Assembly: GCF_965232925.1 (NCBI RefSeq)
Contig: NZ_CBDDRA010000027.1
Span: forward strand, 1 to 64,000
Direction of reading: 5' to 3'
Length of the DNA: 64,000 nucleotides
Source: Tumidithrix helvetica
GTDB taxonomy: Bacteria; Cyanobacteriota; Cyanobacteriia; Pseudanabaenales; Pseudanabaenaceae
Shown here in pieces: positions 33,872-41,585 of this stretch. The stretch's first letter is position 1, and the number at the start of each line of letters is the position of its first letter. The notes beneath the pieces were generated by a model. That model had not been told where the DNA came from. It saw only the letters and a program-made list of their open reading frames with translations, and made no database searches. A program made the position numbers and the translations under genes.

Positions 33872-34603
33872 GTGATAACCTTAAACAAAGCAGTGAATCA
33901 ATTATTTAAGCACAGTCCCATTAACGATCGCCAAATCGAAACTGTTTTAAATCGACTTCACAAAGAAGCAGATCGACAAACTGGCTCCTTGATTCTTCAC
34001 TATTTGCCGCAACTACCGCGATTGTTCTTAGGCAAGGGTATTCAGTGGGATCGGACAAAAACGGATTTCTATCGTGACAAATATATTCCCATTGAACCCG
34101 ATCAAGGAGAATTTATGTATTTGTTAGCGCGATCGCTCAACGCTAAAACCATTGTTGAATATGGCACTTCATTTGGCATTTCTACTATTTATCTAGCGGC
34201 GGCTGTGAGAGATAACGGAGGTAGTCTGGTCATTGGTACAGAAATTGTGCCTGAGAAAGTTGCCCAAGCTCGCAAAAATATCGCTGAAGCAGGACTAGAA
34301 AACTATGTAGAAATCCGTGAAGGTGATGCCTTAGAAACTCTCAAGACGCTCGATCGACCTATTGATATGGTTTTAATAGATGGTTGGGCAAACCTAGCGC
34401 TTGATATTCTCAAATTACTCAATCCTCTAATCCGTATCGGAGGAATTGTAGTTTCTGATAATGTTAATACCTTTAAGGAAGCGCTCAAGCCATACGTTGA
34501 TTTTTTGCAAAACTCTCAAAATGGATATTGTTCTTCTACGATTAATTTGAAAGGTGGAACGGAATTTTCTGTCAAGATCGACAACACTTCCATCCCTAAT
34601 TAA
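33872..34603 (+). CDS. Class I SAM methyltransferase (O-methyltransferase/CmoA-like type)
   Basis: 243 residues, GTG start. The SAM site is plain: TIVEYGTSFGISTIYLAAAV (motif I), LVIGTEIVPEKVAQARKNI (motif II) and PIDMVLIDGWANLALDIL (motif IV with Asp), then RIGGIVVSDNV. The arrangement is that of the COMT-like Methyltransf_24 group. It lies between the receptor/lipoprotein genes and the PepSY genes on the same strand, 9 bp before the next ATG. A methylase in an uptake operon could act on the imported chelator or on an enzyme there; that is inference. Confidence 0.82.
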   Translation: MITLNKAVNQLFKHSPINDRQIETVLNRLHKEADRQTGSLILHYLPQLPRLFLGKGIQWDRTKTDFYRDKYIPIEPDQGEFMYLLARSLNAKTIVEYGTSFGISTIYLAAAVRDNGGSLVIGTEIVPEKVAQARKNIAEAGLENYVEIREGDALETLKTLDRPIDMVLIDGWANLALDILKLLNPLIRIGGIVVSDNVNTFKEALKPYVDFLQNSQNGYCSSTINLKGGTEFSVKIDNTSIPN

Positions 34604-34612
34604 GGAGAAATC

Positions 34613-35167
34613 ATGAAGTTTAAACAATTCTTCTCAAGATGGTCGCGCACAATTCATCGATGGGTTGGGCTTTATTTTGCCTTAGTTATAGCAATCTACC
34701 TGATTGAAATTATTGCCCTTCCACCGATTTTTAGTTTTGGATTACCGATAGTTGATGGTAAGCCACCTACTCAATTATCTCTGGCAAATACCTTGCCATT
34801 GCTCTCCCTAGAACAGGCTTCTCAAATTTTTATTGATTTACATCTAGAAGGCGTTGACACAATCAAAGATATTGATGAAATTGCCTATGTCCCATCTCTA
34901 GGAGTTTATCGATTAGAAAACCAAAAGAAACTGTTTGAGGGATACATCGATGCTCGTAGCGGCAAATTACTAAAGTATGGCTTTAATAGTGTTGATTTTC
35001 TGGAGAATCGCGGCTTGCTAGGATGGATTTCCCCCTTCATTCACGATTCGATCGAAATGTCCTTTTTATTTTTTATGGCAACACTCGCTGTGAGCGGTGT
35101 TTATCTATTTATCTATCCGTTTTTGTCTAAGAAAACTTCAGAGGAGGTAAAAGATGAAAGTTCGTAA
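34613..35167 (+). CDS. Short PepSY-type membrane protein
   Basis: 184 residues, ATG with AAGGAG. One helix near the N-terminus (WVGLYFALVIAIYLIEIIAL) and one near the C-terminus (MSFLFFMATLAVSGVYLFIYPF) bracket a ~100-residue periplasmic domain of PepSY character (LEQASQIFIDLHLEG; GYIDARSGKLLKYG). It looks like a half-size relative of the next protein, whose start it overlaps by 14 bp, so the two probably form a complex. PepSY membrane proteins of this type accompany siderophore receptors and are thought to reduce or release the metal in the periplasm. Confidence 0.78.
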   Translation: MKFKQFFSRWSRTIHRWVGLYFALVIAIYLIEIIALPPIFSFGLPIVDGKPPTQLSLANTLPLLSLEQASQIFIDLHLEGVDTIKDIDEIAYVPSLGVYRLENQKKLFEGYIDARSGKLLKYGFNSVDFLENRGLLGWISPFIHDSIEMSFLFFMATLAVSGVYLFIYPFLSKKTSEEVKDESS

Positions 35168-36281
35168 TTTAGTCCGATCGCTACATGGTTCTATCGGACT
35201 ACTGATGGGATTGTTATTCCTCATTGTCAGTTTAACAGGAACTGGTATTGTTTTTCATGAAGAGTTAGATCATGCCATTAACCAGTCACTGCATACTGTT
35301 GCCATTCAATCGGTTAGTGTTCCGTTCGATGACATTCTTGCCCCTGCCCAGAAAGCCCATCCCGAACTTCCCGTTCAATATGTGCGCTTTCCTAAACAAT
35401 CTGATGGAACTTATACTGTCACCATGACTGACAAGAATGGACATCGACTTGAAACTTTTGTCAATCCTTATACAGGTGCGGTTTTAGGAGAAAGAGTTTG
35501 GGAATATTCCTTAACAGGATTTCTGTATACGCTCCATCATGAGCTTTTTTTAGGTAATACTGGTCAAATTATTCTCATTGTGGTGGGGATTGCTTTACTT
35601 CTGATGTCAATCACAGGCGTAATCCTTTGGACAGGTTGGCGGAAATTGAGATCGGGCTTTAAGATTCGCTGGAATGCACCTTTATCAATCCTTAGCTTCG
35701 ATCTGCATCAAGTATTAGGAACAATTTCTCAAATCTTTTTAGCAATTCTCTCCATAACAGGTGCGATCATTGTATTGCTGCATCTTTTCCCAACTTTAGT
35801 TTTGGGTAATGGAGACACACAATCTCCCCCCCCTAATCAGCCCCCCATTGCCCTCAATCAATTATTGCAAAAAGCTGATACTGCACTCCCTGGAGGACAA
35901 ATAATGGCTGTATCCTTCGATCCTAATCAGCCTCGAAAATTCATCGTTACCAAACATTTCCCAGAACAAGAAACAGGAAGATTTGATCTGAGCACAGTGG
36001 AACTCGATCGCTACAGTGGTGAGGTATTACTAGCCAATAAAGTAGTTAAGCCCAACGCTCTTTTTAGTGTCCTCATCGTAATTGCCAACCTTCATTTTGG
36101 CACGATCGCGGGACTTCCTTCTCGCGTGCTCTATATGTTTGTGGGAGTTGTGCCTCTGTTGTTATTTATCACAGGAGTAAAAATGATGGCAGCGCGAAAG
36201 TGGGATAGAGCCGTCAAGAAAGAATTGAGGGATTTGGAAATCGCGCAAACCCAAAATCAAGACACAGAAATTAATCTCTAA
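35154..36281 (+). CDS. PepSY-associated TM protein (PiuB-like, iron-regulated membrane protein)
   Basis: 375 residues. Four main helices: N-terminal GLLMGLLFLIVSLTGTGIVF, two in the middle (IILIVVGIALLLMSITGVILW; TISQIFLAILSITGAIIVLL) and a C-terminal VLYMFVGVVPLLLFITGVKM. Two periplasmic PepSY-like domains lie at about 30-125 and 215-310. Conserved His residues occur near the helix ends (FHEELDHAI, YTLHHELFLG, FDLHQVLG), consistent with haem ligation proposed for this family. Last gene of the uptake operon. It probably helps iron reduction or release after import; family assignment is firm, mechanism is not. Confidence 0.86.
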   Translation: MKVRNLVRSLHGSIGLLMGLLFLIVSLTGTGIVFHEELDHAINQSLHTVAIQSVSVPFDDILAPAQKAHPELPVQYVRFPKQSDGTYTVTMTDKNGHRLETFVNPYTGAVLGERVWEYSLTGFLYTLHHELFLGNTGQIILIVVGIALLLMSITGVILWTGWRKLRSGFKIRWNAPLSILSFDLHQVLGTISQIFLAILSITGAIIVLLHLFPTLVLGNGDTQSPPPNQPPIALNQLLQKADTALPGGQIMAVSFDPNQPRKFIVTKHFPEQETGRFDLSTVELDRYSGEVLLANKVVKPNALFSVLIVIANLHFGTIAGLPSRVLYMFVGVVPLLLFITGVKMMAARKWDRAVKKELRDLEIAQTQNQDTEINL

Positions 36282-36489
36282 ATCATTGGGTTCAATAGAT
36301 GTTTCAGGGAGCTACTTTGACTTAAAAACCCGAAATGTTTGATGGGCAATGTTTTTAGGCTTAGTGGTCTTCGGCATCCCTGAAAATACCCATCATTAAA
36401 AGTATGGATCTGTTTATCGTGTTTAACATCCCAAAAACATCTATAGAGCGAGTCAATGAGAATTTGGGATGACTAACTATTTGACGATC

Positions 36490-36957
36490 CTACGTTTGCG
36501 ATTGTAAATAGTTAGGTAAGCCGAGTCGATCGATTAGCCTTAGCTGTTTCTCCAGCCAATAAGCATGATCCTGTTCTGTATCGATAAGGATTTTGAGCAA
36601 AATATCGCGACTCTGGTAATCTTGTTCGCTCTCACACACCGCGATCGCCTCCTTAAGATCGCCAACCACCTTATACTCAACGTCCAAATCATTCTTCAGC
36701 ATTTCTGGAACGGTTTTTCCAATCTTGAGCCCATCTTGCTGTGATAGATCGGGTGTACCCTCCAAAAACAGAATTCGCTCGATTAACCAACTAGCGTGTT
36801 GAGTTTCATCTGCCATTTCATGATTAATGCGTTCGTATAATTTGTTCAATCCCCAGTCAGCATAGATGCGTGAGTGTGTGAAGTATTGATCTCGCGCTGC
36901 TAACTCACCACGCAACAACTTAGACAACTGTTGTAAAACTTTCTCACTGCCTTTCAT
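36490..36957 (-). CDS. bfr: Bacterioferritin, ferroxidase-type subunit
   Basis: 155 residues, the normal Bfr length with four-helix ferritin fold. Aligned by eye with E. coli Bfr, the di-iron ligands are present: Glu18, Glu51, His54, Glu94 and the Glu/His pair at 128/131 (one residue later than in E. coli). The haem-ligating Met52 is Thr here. It is thus the iron-oxidising, non-haem subunit of a two-subunit system, as described for Synechocystis, where the two types co-assemble. It lies 63 bp downstream of the haem-type gene on the same strand and stores iron as a mineral core in the cytoplasm. Confidence 0.94.
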   Translation of the reverse strand: MKGSEKVLQQLSKLLRGELAARDQYFTHSRIYADWGLNKLYERINHEMADETQHASWLIERILFLEGTPDLSQQDGLKIGKTVPEMLKNDLDVEYKVVGDLKEAIAVCESEQDYQSRDILLKILIDTEQDHAYWLEKQLRLIDRLGLPNYLQSQT

Positions 36958-37020
36958 AATTCTCTCACTTATCTTTTCTAAAGAAATTTATAGCTCACAA
37001 TTGCAATTAGTTCTCAAAAA

Positions 37021-37485
37021 CTAAACCATCGACTGCAAGAAATTGGGCAAGCCTGAATTTTCGATCAACCAAAGTTGGGACTCTAGCCAATCGATTTGCT
37101 CCTCAGTCTCTTCTATTAGTTTGGTAAACAAATCGCGGCTTACATAATCTTGCTGGGTCTCACTAGTTACTACCGCCGATCGCAGTCCATTCAGAATTTC
37201 TGTACATAGCGTGCGATCGCTCTGCAGCAGTTCAGGTACATCTTCGCCGATTCGCAAACTGCCTAAACTTTGTAAATTGGGCAGCCCTTCTAAGAAAAGC
37301 ACGCGCTCAATCAGTTCATCGGCTTGCTTCATCGCCTTGATCGAATAACGATATTCGCGATCGTTAAGTTGATTTAGCCCCCAGTTTTTGCACATTCGGG
37401 CATGGAGAAAATATTGGTTAATTGCAGTCAGTTGCGCCTTTAGAGCTTCGTTTAACTGACTTTTTACGTCCAGATTTCCTTGCAT
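37021..37485 (-). CDS. bfr: Bacterioferritin, haem-type subunit
   Basis: 154 residues. The fold and the end signature (GLPNFLQS) match Bfr, and Met52, the axial haem ligand, is kept (IKAMKQAD). The ferroxidase ligands are lost: Gln18, Ala51, Gln54, Cys94, Thr127 and Gln130 replace the expected Glu/His residues. This copy therefore should bind haem between subunits and pass electrons into the core but cannot oxidise iron at the usual site. It is the complement of the neighbouring subunit. Transcribed away from the Bfd gene, with a Fur-like site between. Confidence 0.93.
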   Translation of the reverse strand: MQGNLDVKSQLNEALKAQLTAINQYFLHARMCKNWGLNQLNDREYRYSIKAMKQADELIERVLFLEGLPNLQSLGSLRIGEDVPELLQSDRTLCTEILNGLRSAVVTSETQQDYVSRDLFTKLIEETEEQIDWLESQLWLIENSGLPNFLQSMV

Positions 37486-37699
37486 AACGGTCTATCCTAG
37501 CCTAGTCGGTGAAATTCGTTTGTCGATCATAACTTGACTAATTGGTTCAAAGTTCAAAATATCCAAAATGTCATACTTATTAAGTAAGGCTTTTGTCCCA
37601 AGTAAAATCATTAACTCATGACAGTTTTTCTGACCGATACAATGACGCAAAATTGTTCCAAATTTTAAGTTATTGACTTGACTAATTTAGCTGACGCAG

Positions 37700-37720
37700 G
37701 CAATAATGATAATTAATTGC
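37700..37720. promoter_or_regulatory. Fur-box candidate upstream of bfd
   Basis: GCAATAATGATAATTAATTGC contains two GATAAT-like hexamers (AATAAT, GATAAT), close to the classic Fur repeat, inside a partial GCAAT/ATTGC dyad. It is about 60 bp upstream of the Bfd ATG and 215 bp from the bfr start, where an iron-responsive switch is expected. Confidence 0.5.
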
Positions 37721-37777
37721 AACAAGCTGTAATTATCTTTACATTACATACTTTCTTTAAAAGGAGCTTTAGCTCAG

Positions 37778-37957
37778 ATGTACGTTTGTATTTGCCATGC
37801 GATAACAGAAAAGGATATCCAAAAAGCTGCGAGCAAAGGGGCTTCCTCGATCGCAATGCTATCGGAATTAACGCTATTGGGTAAGCAGTGTGGCTGTTGT
37901 ACCGAACACGCCCATCAGGTTTTGAACCAGTGTTCTGGTAAATCTGGAAAAGTGTAG
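37778..37957 (+). CDS. bfd: Bacterioferritin-associated ferredoxin (Bfd)
   Basis: 59 codons starting MYVCICHAITEKD and stopping with TAG; easily missed because of its size. The four [2Fe-2S] cysteines sit as in Bfd: Cys4 and Cys6 in CIC, and Cys38 and Cys41 in KQCGCC (an extra Cys40 lies between). Bfd docks on the bacterioferritin haem and supplies the electrons that release stored iron. GGAG lies 11 bases before the ATG. It is divergent from the two bfr genes, with a Fur-like site in the shared region. Confidence 0.88.
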   Translation: MYVCICHAITEKDIQKAASKGASSIAMLSELTLLGKQCGCCTEHAHQVLNQCSGKSGKV

Positions 37958-38170
37958 GGTTTATAGGCAACGTTGGTATCAACAAGGAATGGATATTACT
38001 TTTTTGTGAACTGTTAGATGATGTTCCCCAATTGTTACCATGCCTTGTTGGAGGAATTAGAGGAATTGGAACTCATTAAATTTCTGTAGACAGAGCCAGC
38101 TAATTACAGCAGTTTTCGAGCATATTCACTGCAAGGCTGGCTTACAGGGTGTGGCTCCACATTGGTTTTT

Positions 38171-38269
38171 ATACCAATTTAAAGACAGAGGGTAACAGAT
38201 CTAGCATATCGTTAAGAACTACAGTGTCTTACATTTCTTATCTGTTGCTTGCACCAATTAAATTGGTAT
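38171..38269. repeat. 99-bp foldback element with 12-bp terminal inverted repeats
   Basis: Left end ATACCAATTTAA, right end TTAAATTGGTAT, an exact 12-bp inverted pair. A second inner pair (AACAGAT/ATCTGTT) can extend the fold. Length and ends match the other ~100-bp elements, but the interior is different, so it may be a divergent member of the family. Confidence 0.7.
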
Positions 38270-38314
38270 TAGGCTTCTGACTGTAGTACTTTTGAAGCTG
38301 ATTTGCTGTACGAT

Positions 38315-38452
38315 CTCGCGATCGCGTTATTGTGGCAACAGCTAGCGATTGTTAAAAAGAGAAGTGGGTAAGCTCATTAAGATCGATCTGGTTGTGCTAT
38401 TTAGGTACTCCGATCGCGCGCTCGCTACTTTACTGGGAGGTTAAGTGTAAAA
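38315..38452 (+). pseudogene. Decayed antitoxin 3' segment, copy A of a local repeat
   Basis: One frame reads REVGKLIKIDLV, matching the better-preserved copy at 39072-39212. It is preceded by GCGATCGCGTTATTG...GCTAGCGATTGTTAAAA and followed by CTCCGATCGCGCG...TACTTTACTGGGAGG, both of which recur near 39881-40009. No start or full domain remains. Confidence 0.5.
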
Positions 38453-38456
38453 TTAA

Positions 38457-39071
38457 ATGATTGAAGAGGTAATTGTCATGAGTCAAGCGATCGCCCCAGA
38501 CACTTCATCTACTCCCACAGCAAATCCTCTAGGTTGGACGAGTGCCGATCTAGAACTGCTACCTGAGGACGGAAAACGCTATGAAATTATTGATGGAGAG
38601 CTTTACGTGACCAGAGCGCCTCACTGGAAACATCAAACCACCTGCGGTCGATTTTTTTCAGCCCTAGATGCTTGGTCGATCGCTACAAAATTAGGGGCAA
38701 CAGCCATGGGCGCAGGTGTAATTTTTGGCGATAGCGATGATGTAATTCCTGATGTGGTGTGGGTGAGCAAAGAGAAGTATGAGATTTTGCTAGATCGAGC
38801 TGGACATTTGCGAGGTGCGCCCGATCTTGCGATCGAGGTGCTATCGGCAGGAACTGAAAATGAAAAACGCGATCGCGAATTAAAGCTTAAACTCTATTCA
38901 TCCCGTGGAGTTTTGGAATATTGGATTGCCGATTGGCGATCGCCACAAATTCAAATCTATCGTCGCGAAAATGGAATCCTAAAATTAGCAGTTACGCTAT
39001 TTGCCAACGACACCCTAACTTCGCCTTTGCTTCCAGAATTCTCTTGCCCCATTGCCCAGATTTTTGCTTAA
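38457..39071 (+). CDS. Uma2 family nuclease-fold protein (DUF820)
   Basis: 204 residues. PD-(D/E)xK-type core: DGKRYEIIDGELYVTRAP near the N-terminus, IPDVVWVSKEK and PDLAIEVLSAGTENEKRD (the D...ExL catalytic strand), then LYSSRGVLEYWIAD. This family is hugely expanded in cyanobacteria and predicted to be a restriction-endonuclease-like nuclease, without a settled role. An internal ATG (38478) is an alternative start. It is preceded by one decayed antitoxin fragment and followed directly by another, so it sits in an accessory pocket. Confidence 0.9.
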   Translation: MIEEVIVMSQAIAPDTSSTPTANPLGWTSADLELLPEDGKRYEIIDGELYVTRAPHWKHQTTCGRFFSALDAWSIATKLGATAMGAGVIFGDSDDVIPDVVWVSKEKYEILLDRAGHLRGAPDLAIEVLSAGTENEKRDRELKLKLYSSRGVLEYWIADWRSPQIQIYRRENGILKLAVTLFANDTLTSPLLPEFSCPIAQIFA

Positions 39072-39212
39072 TTGATTCGCGATCGCATAAACTATTTCGT
39101 GCAATATCGATTGCTTAATCCTGAGTATGAACCTGTGACTCTACGGACTTTAGATAAGGCAGCAAGAGCAGTAGGTAAGCGCATTAAGATTGATTTGGTT
39201 GATGCTGTTTAG
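39072..39212 (+). pseudogene. C-terminal fragment of an HTH-type antitoxin, copy B
   Basis: 47 codons in frame directly after the Uma2 stop: RLLNPEYEPVTLRTLDKAAR, then AVGKRIKIDLVDAV and stop. This is the end of an XRE/HigA-like helix-turn-helix antitoxin (the TLRTL-x-KAA-x-AVGKR helix and IKIDLV strand). The N-terminal helices are missing and there is no partner toxin. The DNA after the stop (CTCCGATCGCGCGATCGCT) recurs after copies A and C. Confidence 0.65.
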
Positions 39213-39269
39213 TTACTCCGATCGCGCGATCGCTGCTTTGCTGGGGGATTGAGTGCCGATTTCGTCTTT

Positions 39270-39527
39270 CTATTCATAATGAGACCAAACGGAGACAACC
39301 CTAATGGTTTTAGTCTCATCATTAACCGAATAAACTAGACGATGCTTGATATTGATTCGTCTAGAGAAATAGCCTTTTAAGTTACCTGAAAGTTTTTCAT
39401 AGGGAGGTTCATAAGGATTATTTTTTACAGTTTCCAATAAACATTTGAGATTAGATTCTAAGTTAGCTGCCTTGAGCTTTTTGGCATCTTTAAGAACATT
39501 GCGACTAAACTCAATCTTCCAGTTCAT
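39270..39527 (-). CDS. yoeB: YoeB/RelE-family mRNA interferase toxin
   Basis: 85 residues, typical for YoeB. The order is MNWKIEFSRNVLKDAKKL, NPYEPPYEKLSGNLKGYFSR (the Txe/YoeB signature) and HRLVYSVN...VSVWSHYE, whose C-terminal His-Tyr-Glu is the catalytic end of YoeB. It cleaves mRNA on the ribosome when free of antitoxin. It is encoded after the antitoxin gene and overlaps it by 17 bp, the usual coupled layout. Confidence 0.93.
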   Translation of the reverse strand: MNWKIEFSRNVLKDAKKLKAANLESNLKCLLETVKNNPYEPPYEKLSGNLKGYFSRRINIKHRLVYSVNDETKTIRVVSVWSHYE

Positions 39528-39774
39528 TCAATGCTCCCATAAATTCCTTCTCAGAAACCCAATCGCCTGCTTGTTCAGCACTTCTAATGGATTCCACTAA
39601 ATTGGGAATAGATTGTAGATAAAGAGTTTCTTGAATGCTTTCCCAATCTGCTTTAGAGAGTAGCACTGCATCTCCTTGCCGACTAGTGATAAATCTTGGC
39701 AAGTGATCTTTATTAACTTGTTCGACCAGACTAAAAAAATTAGCTCTCGCTTCGCTAGCATTAATAATTTTCAT
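39511..39774 (-). CDS. yefM: YefM/Phd-family antitoxin
   Basis: 87 residues from the ATG at 39774; a TTG seven codons further upstream is less likely because MKIINASEARANFFSLVEQV is the canonical N-terminal start. That part binds DNA. The FITSRQGDAVLLSKADWESI stretch is the Phd/YefM core, and the acidic C-terminus (EFMGALNELED) wraps the toxin. Autoregulation by the toxin-antitoxin complex is expected. Confidence 0.93.
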   Translation of the reverse strand: MKIINASEARANFFSLVEQVNKDHLPRFITSRQGDAVLLSKADWESIQETLYLQSIPNLVESIRSAEQAGDWVSEKEFMGALNELED

Positions 39775-39880
39775 TGAATACTTAAACTCGTACAACTAAT
39801 TGTACCATTTTTATCCATTGTCATGCGATCGTTCTTAATTCAGCCTAAACAACCCACGATGCCTATCAATTTCTCAACTT

Positions 39881-40009
39881 CGCGATCGCATTATTGAGAC
39901 AACGGCTAGCAATTATCAAAACTCAAGCGGCAAGAGCAGTGATAAATTCCGATCGCGCGATCGCTACTTTACTGAAAGATTTAGTATAAAATTCAGATTG
40001 TTACAAAGA
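39881..40009. repeat. Copy C of the antitoxin-derived local repeat
   Basis: Contains GCGATCGCATTATTG...CTAGCAATTATCAAAA, then GCGGCAAGAGCAGTGAT (matching codons for AARAV) and CCGATCGCGCGATCGCTACT, in the same order as copies A and B. It ends 6 bp before the NuiA-like gene, so it may now supply its promoter region. Confidence 0.5.
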
Positions 40010-40014
40010 TAATT

Positions 40015-41184
40015 ATGATAGAAACTACAGCGCGATTACTGGAAGAATTGCAGCAAATCTCTGAAGGTTTGGTTTATAGAACTGAGAATGAATATCCAAT
40101 TGAGACATTTGTATGGGAAGTGTCACAAAACGGTGAGCTAACTCCAGATAAGCTCTTGCAATCAGAAGAGTATCTTCAGCGGGGTGAGATTGATGATGTA
40201 TTTCCACAGAATCTTAAGTTCCAAGAGGGTGAACTGTCTGAGGAGATGCAAGCGGAAGACCGCAAGCAGATAGAATTTATTGACTTTCTGCGATCGCGTT
40301 GTAAGTCTTTAGAAATTTACATCGCAGAAAAGTACGATGCTCCCGAAGACAAATTTGAGTCATTCCCACTGATTTTGGCAGAAACATCAGACGGTGAATG
40401 GATCGGTGTTGCTCCAGAAGTTGACGCAGATTTCAATGCACGACTCAGGAAGAATATTTCTCCTTTTGACTCTGATTTAAAAAAAGAAAAAGGATTTTGG
40501 GAACATTCAAGATGGAAATCCGAGAAAATCCCATTCCAAATCTGGGATAATATCTCGTTACAGGCTAAAGCAGATTTCTATATAAGATTCGATCTAGAAA
40601 GCCTACTTAGAAGTAGTGACATTTCTGTTCCTGATTTTATATTAAAACAGAATCAATTTGGTAGTACAGTCCCACAGTCCTATACCCGTATGGATTGGTC
40701 ATATAACTTGCGAGAAGAGTTGTCAAAAGAGGATCGCATCGATAAGTTATTGCAAATTGATACGCTTAAAAGGCAACAGGCAAACAAAGTAACGCATTTA
40801 CTAGCTGCCGAAATCAAAGAAAAGCTCTTGGGCGTGAAAATCTTAACACGTCAGTACTACGAACCGAATCACCCAGTTGAAAACTTTGTTATGTCAGCAT
40901 CTGCGAACAAAGAGTTCGTATTGACTTCATTGTTAGAGGCTGTAGGATTTGTTCGCACTTGCCCATTTCAAAAATTTAGTAAAGAAGCGGAGCATTATGA
41001 AGGAAATCCCAAAGAAGCCAGTCATTATATAAAGTTAAAACCGATAGATGATTTCCTAGTCAATAATCTGAGTAATCTACGGGAATATGTGGTTGGATGC
41101 ATGTCTGTTTACTACCTTTACGATGTTGGGCAAACCTCAAATGGTGATTGGGTTGGTGTTCGTACAGTTGCGATATGGACATAA
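40015..41184 (+). CDS. Protein with two NuiA (nuclease A inhibitor)-like domains
   Basis: 389 residues, cytoplasmic, acidic. The N-terminal ~130 residues match NuiA in order: LLEELQQISEGLVYRTENEYP, then ETFVWEV..GELTPDKLL, a long acidic middle and a terminal GEWIGVAPEVD strand. The C-terminal ~125 repeats the plan (NHPVENFVMSASANKEFVL; a middle segment; NGDWVGVRTVAIWT). About 130 residues with no recognised domain join them. NuiA is the tight inhibitor of the Anabaena non-specific nuclease NucA; no nucA-like gene is in this window. This could be an inhibitor or immunity-type protein, or only share the fold. Confidence 0.65.
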   Translation: MIETTARLLEELQQISEGLVYRTENEYPIETFVWEVSQNGELTPDKLLQSEEYLQRGEIDDVFPQNLKFQEGELSEEMQAEDRKQIEFIDFLRSRCKSLEIYIAEKYDAPEDKFESFPLILAETSDGEWIGVAPEVDADFNARLRKNISPFDSDLKKEKGFWEHSRWKSEKIPFQIWDNISLQAKADFYIRFDLESLLRSSDISVPDFILKQNQFGSTVPQSYTRMDWSYNLREELSKEDRIDKLLQIDTLKRQQANKVTHLLAAEIKEKLLGVKILTRQYYEPNHPVENFVMSASANKEFVLTSLLEAVGFVRTCPFQKFSKEAEHYEGNPKEASHYIKLKPIDDFLVNNLSNLREYVVGCMSVYYLYDVGQTSNGDWVGVRTVAIWT

Positions 41185-41208
41185 GCATCCATCTTTTTTA
41201 GCTAATGA

Positions 41209-41541
41209 TTACGATGCACTTCCATGAATCTCAACACCTGCGAGTCTTCCTTCGAGTGGTTCGTATTCATCTTCTAACAGCCAACTCTGGGTTTCTTTAT
41301 AATTACCGCAGTTTTTGATAAGTCTGTAACCGTCAGCAGGGTCAAAGATATGACAACTTCCAGTTTTATCGCCTAACAGCAGCAAAACATATTGAAAGCT
41401 TTTGCTCCTCCCAAACCGCTCCTAAATCTAGACCAAAATTATAGGGCAAGACATTTAGGCTCGACCCCGTATCCAATAGACCAAAAACTTCTAAAGCGCG
41501 ATCGTGTTAGCTTAAAGCGATTGGTACACAGGGAAAAACAT
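41209..41541 (-). pseudogene. Broken retropepsin-like aspartic protease gene joined to an unidentified gene fragment
   Basis: A GAGGAG site and ATG at 41541 begin MFFPVYQSL and hit a stop. A second frame then gives LEVFGLLDTGSSLNVLPYNF and LDLGAVWEEQ, the DTG(A/S) active-site region of the small retropepsin-like (clan AA) proteins of cyanobacteria. After ~41400 that frame is lost and a third frame runs YVLLLLGDKTG...SWLLEDEYEPLEGRLAG...GSAS to a stop at 41209; it does not look like the usual retropepsin ending. At least two frame breaks are needed. It lies directly downstream of the small antitoxin-like gene at 41586. Confidence 0.6.
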
Positions 41542-41585
41542 TTGCTTCTCCTCTTTGGTTCCTTCGTTCAATAAAAGGAAATCTT

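Larger units (their letters stand above)
37958..38456. other. Gene-free stretch with a foldback element and antitoxin remnant
   Basis: 499 bp with no intact gene. It holds the 99-bp foldback element (38171-38269) and, after 38315, a decayed copy of an antitoxin 3' end. Between 38020 and 38095 short frames (such as LLEELEELELIKFL before a stop) look like gene debris. Confidence 0.5.

Noticed and set aside
38171..38269. CRISPR or insertion sequence at the inverted repeats
   Set aside because: Only one element with terminal inverted ends, no spacers of equal length and no transposase frame. No CRISPR array is visible anywhere in the window.
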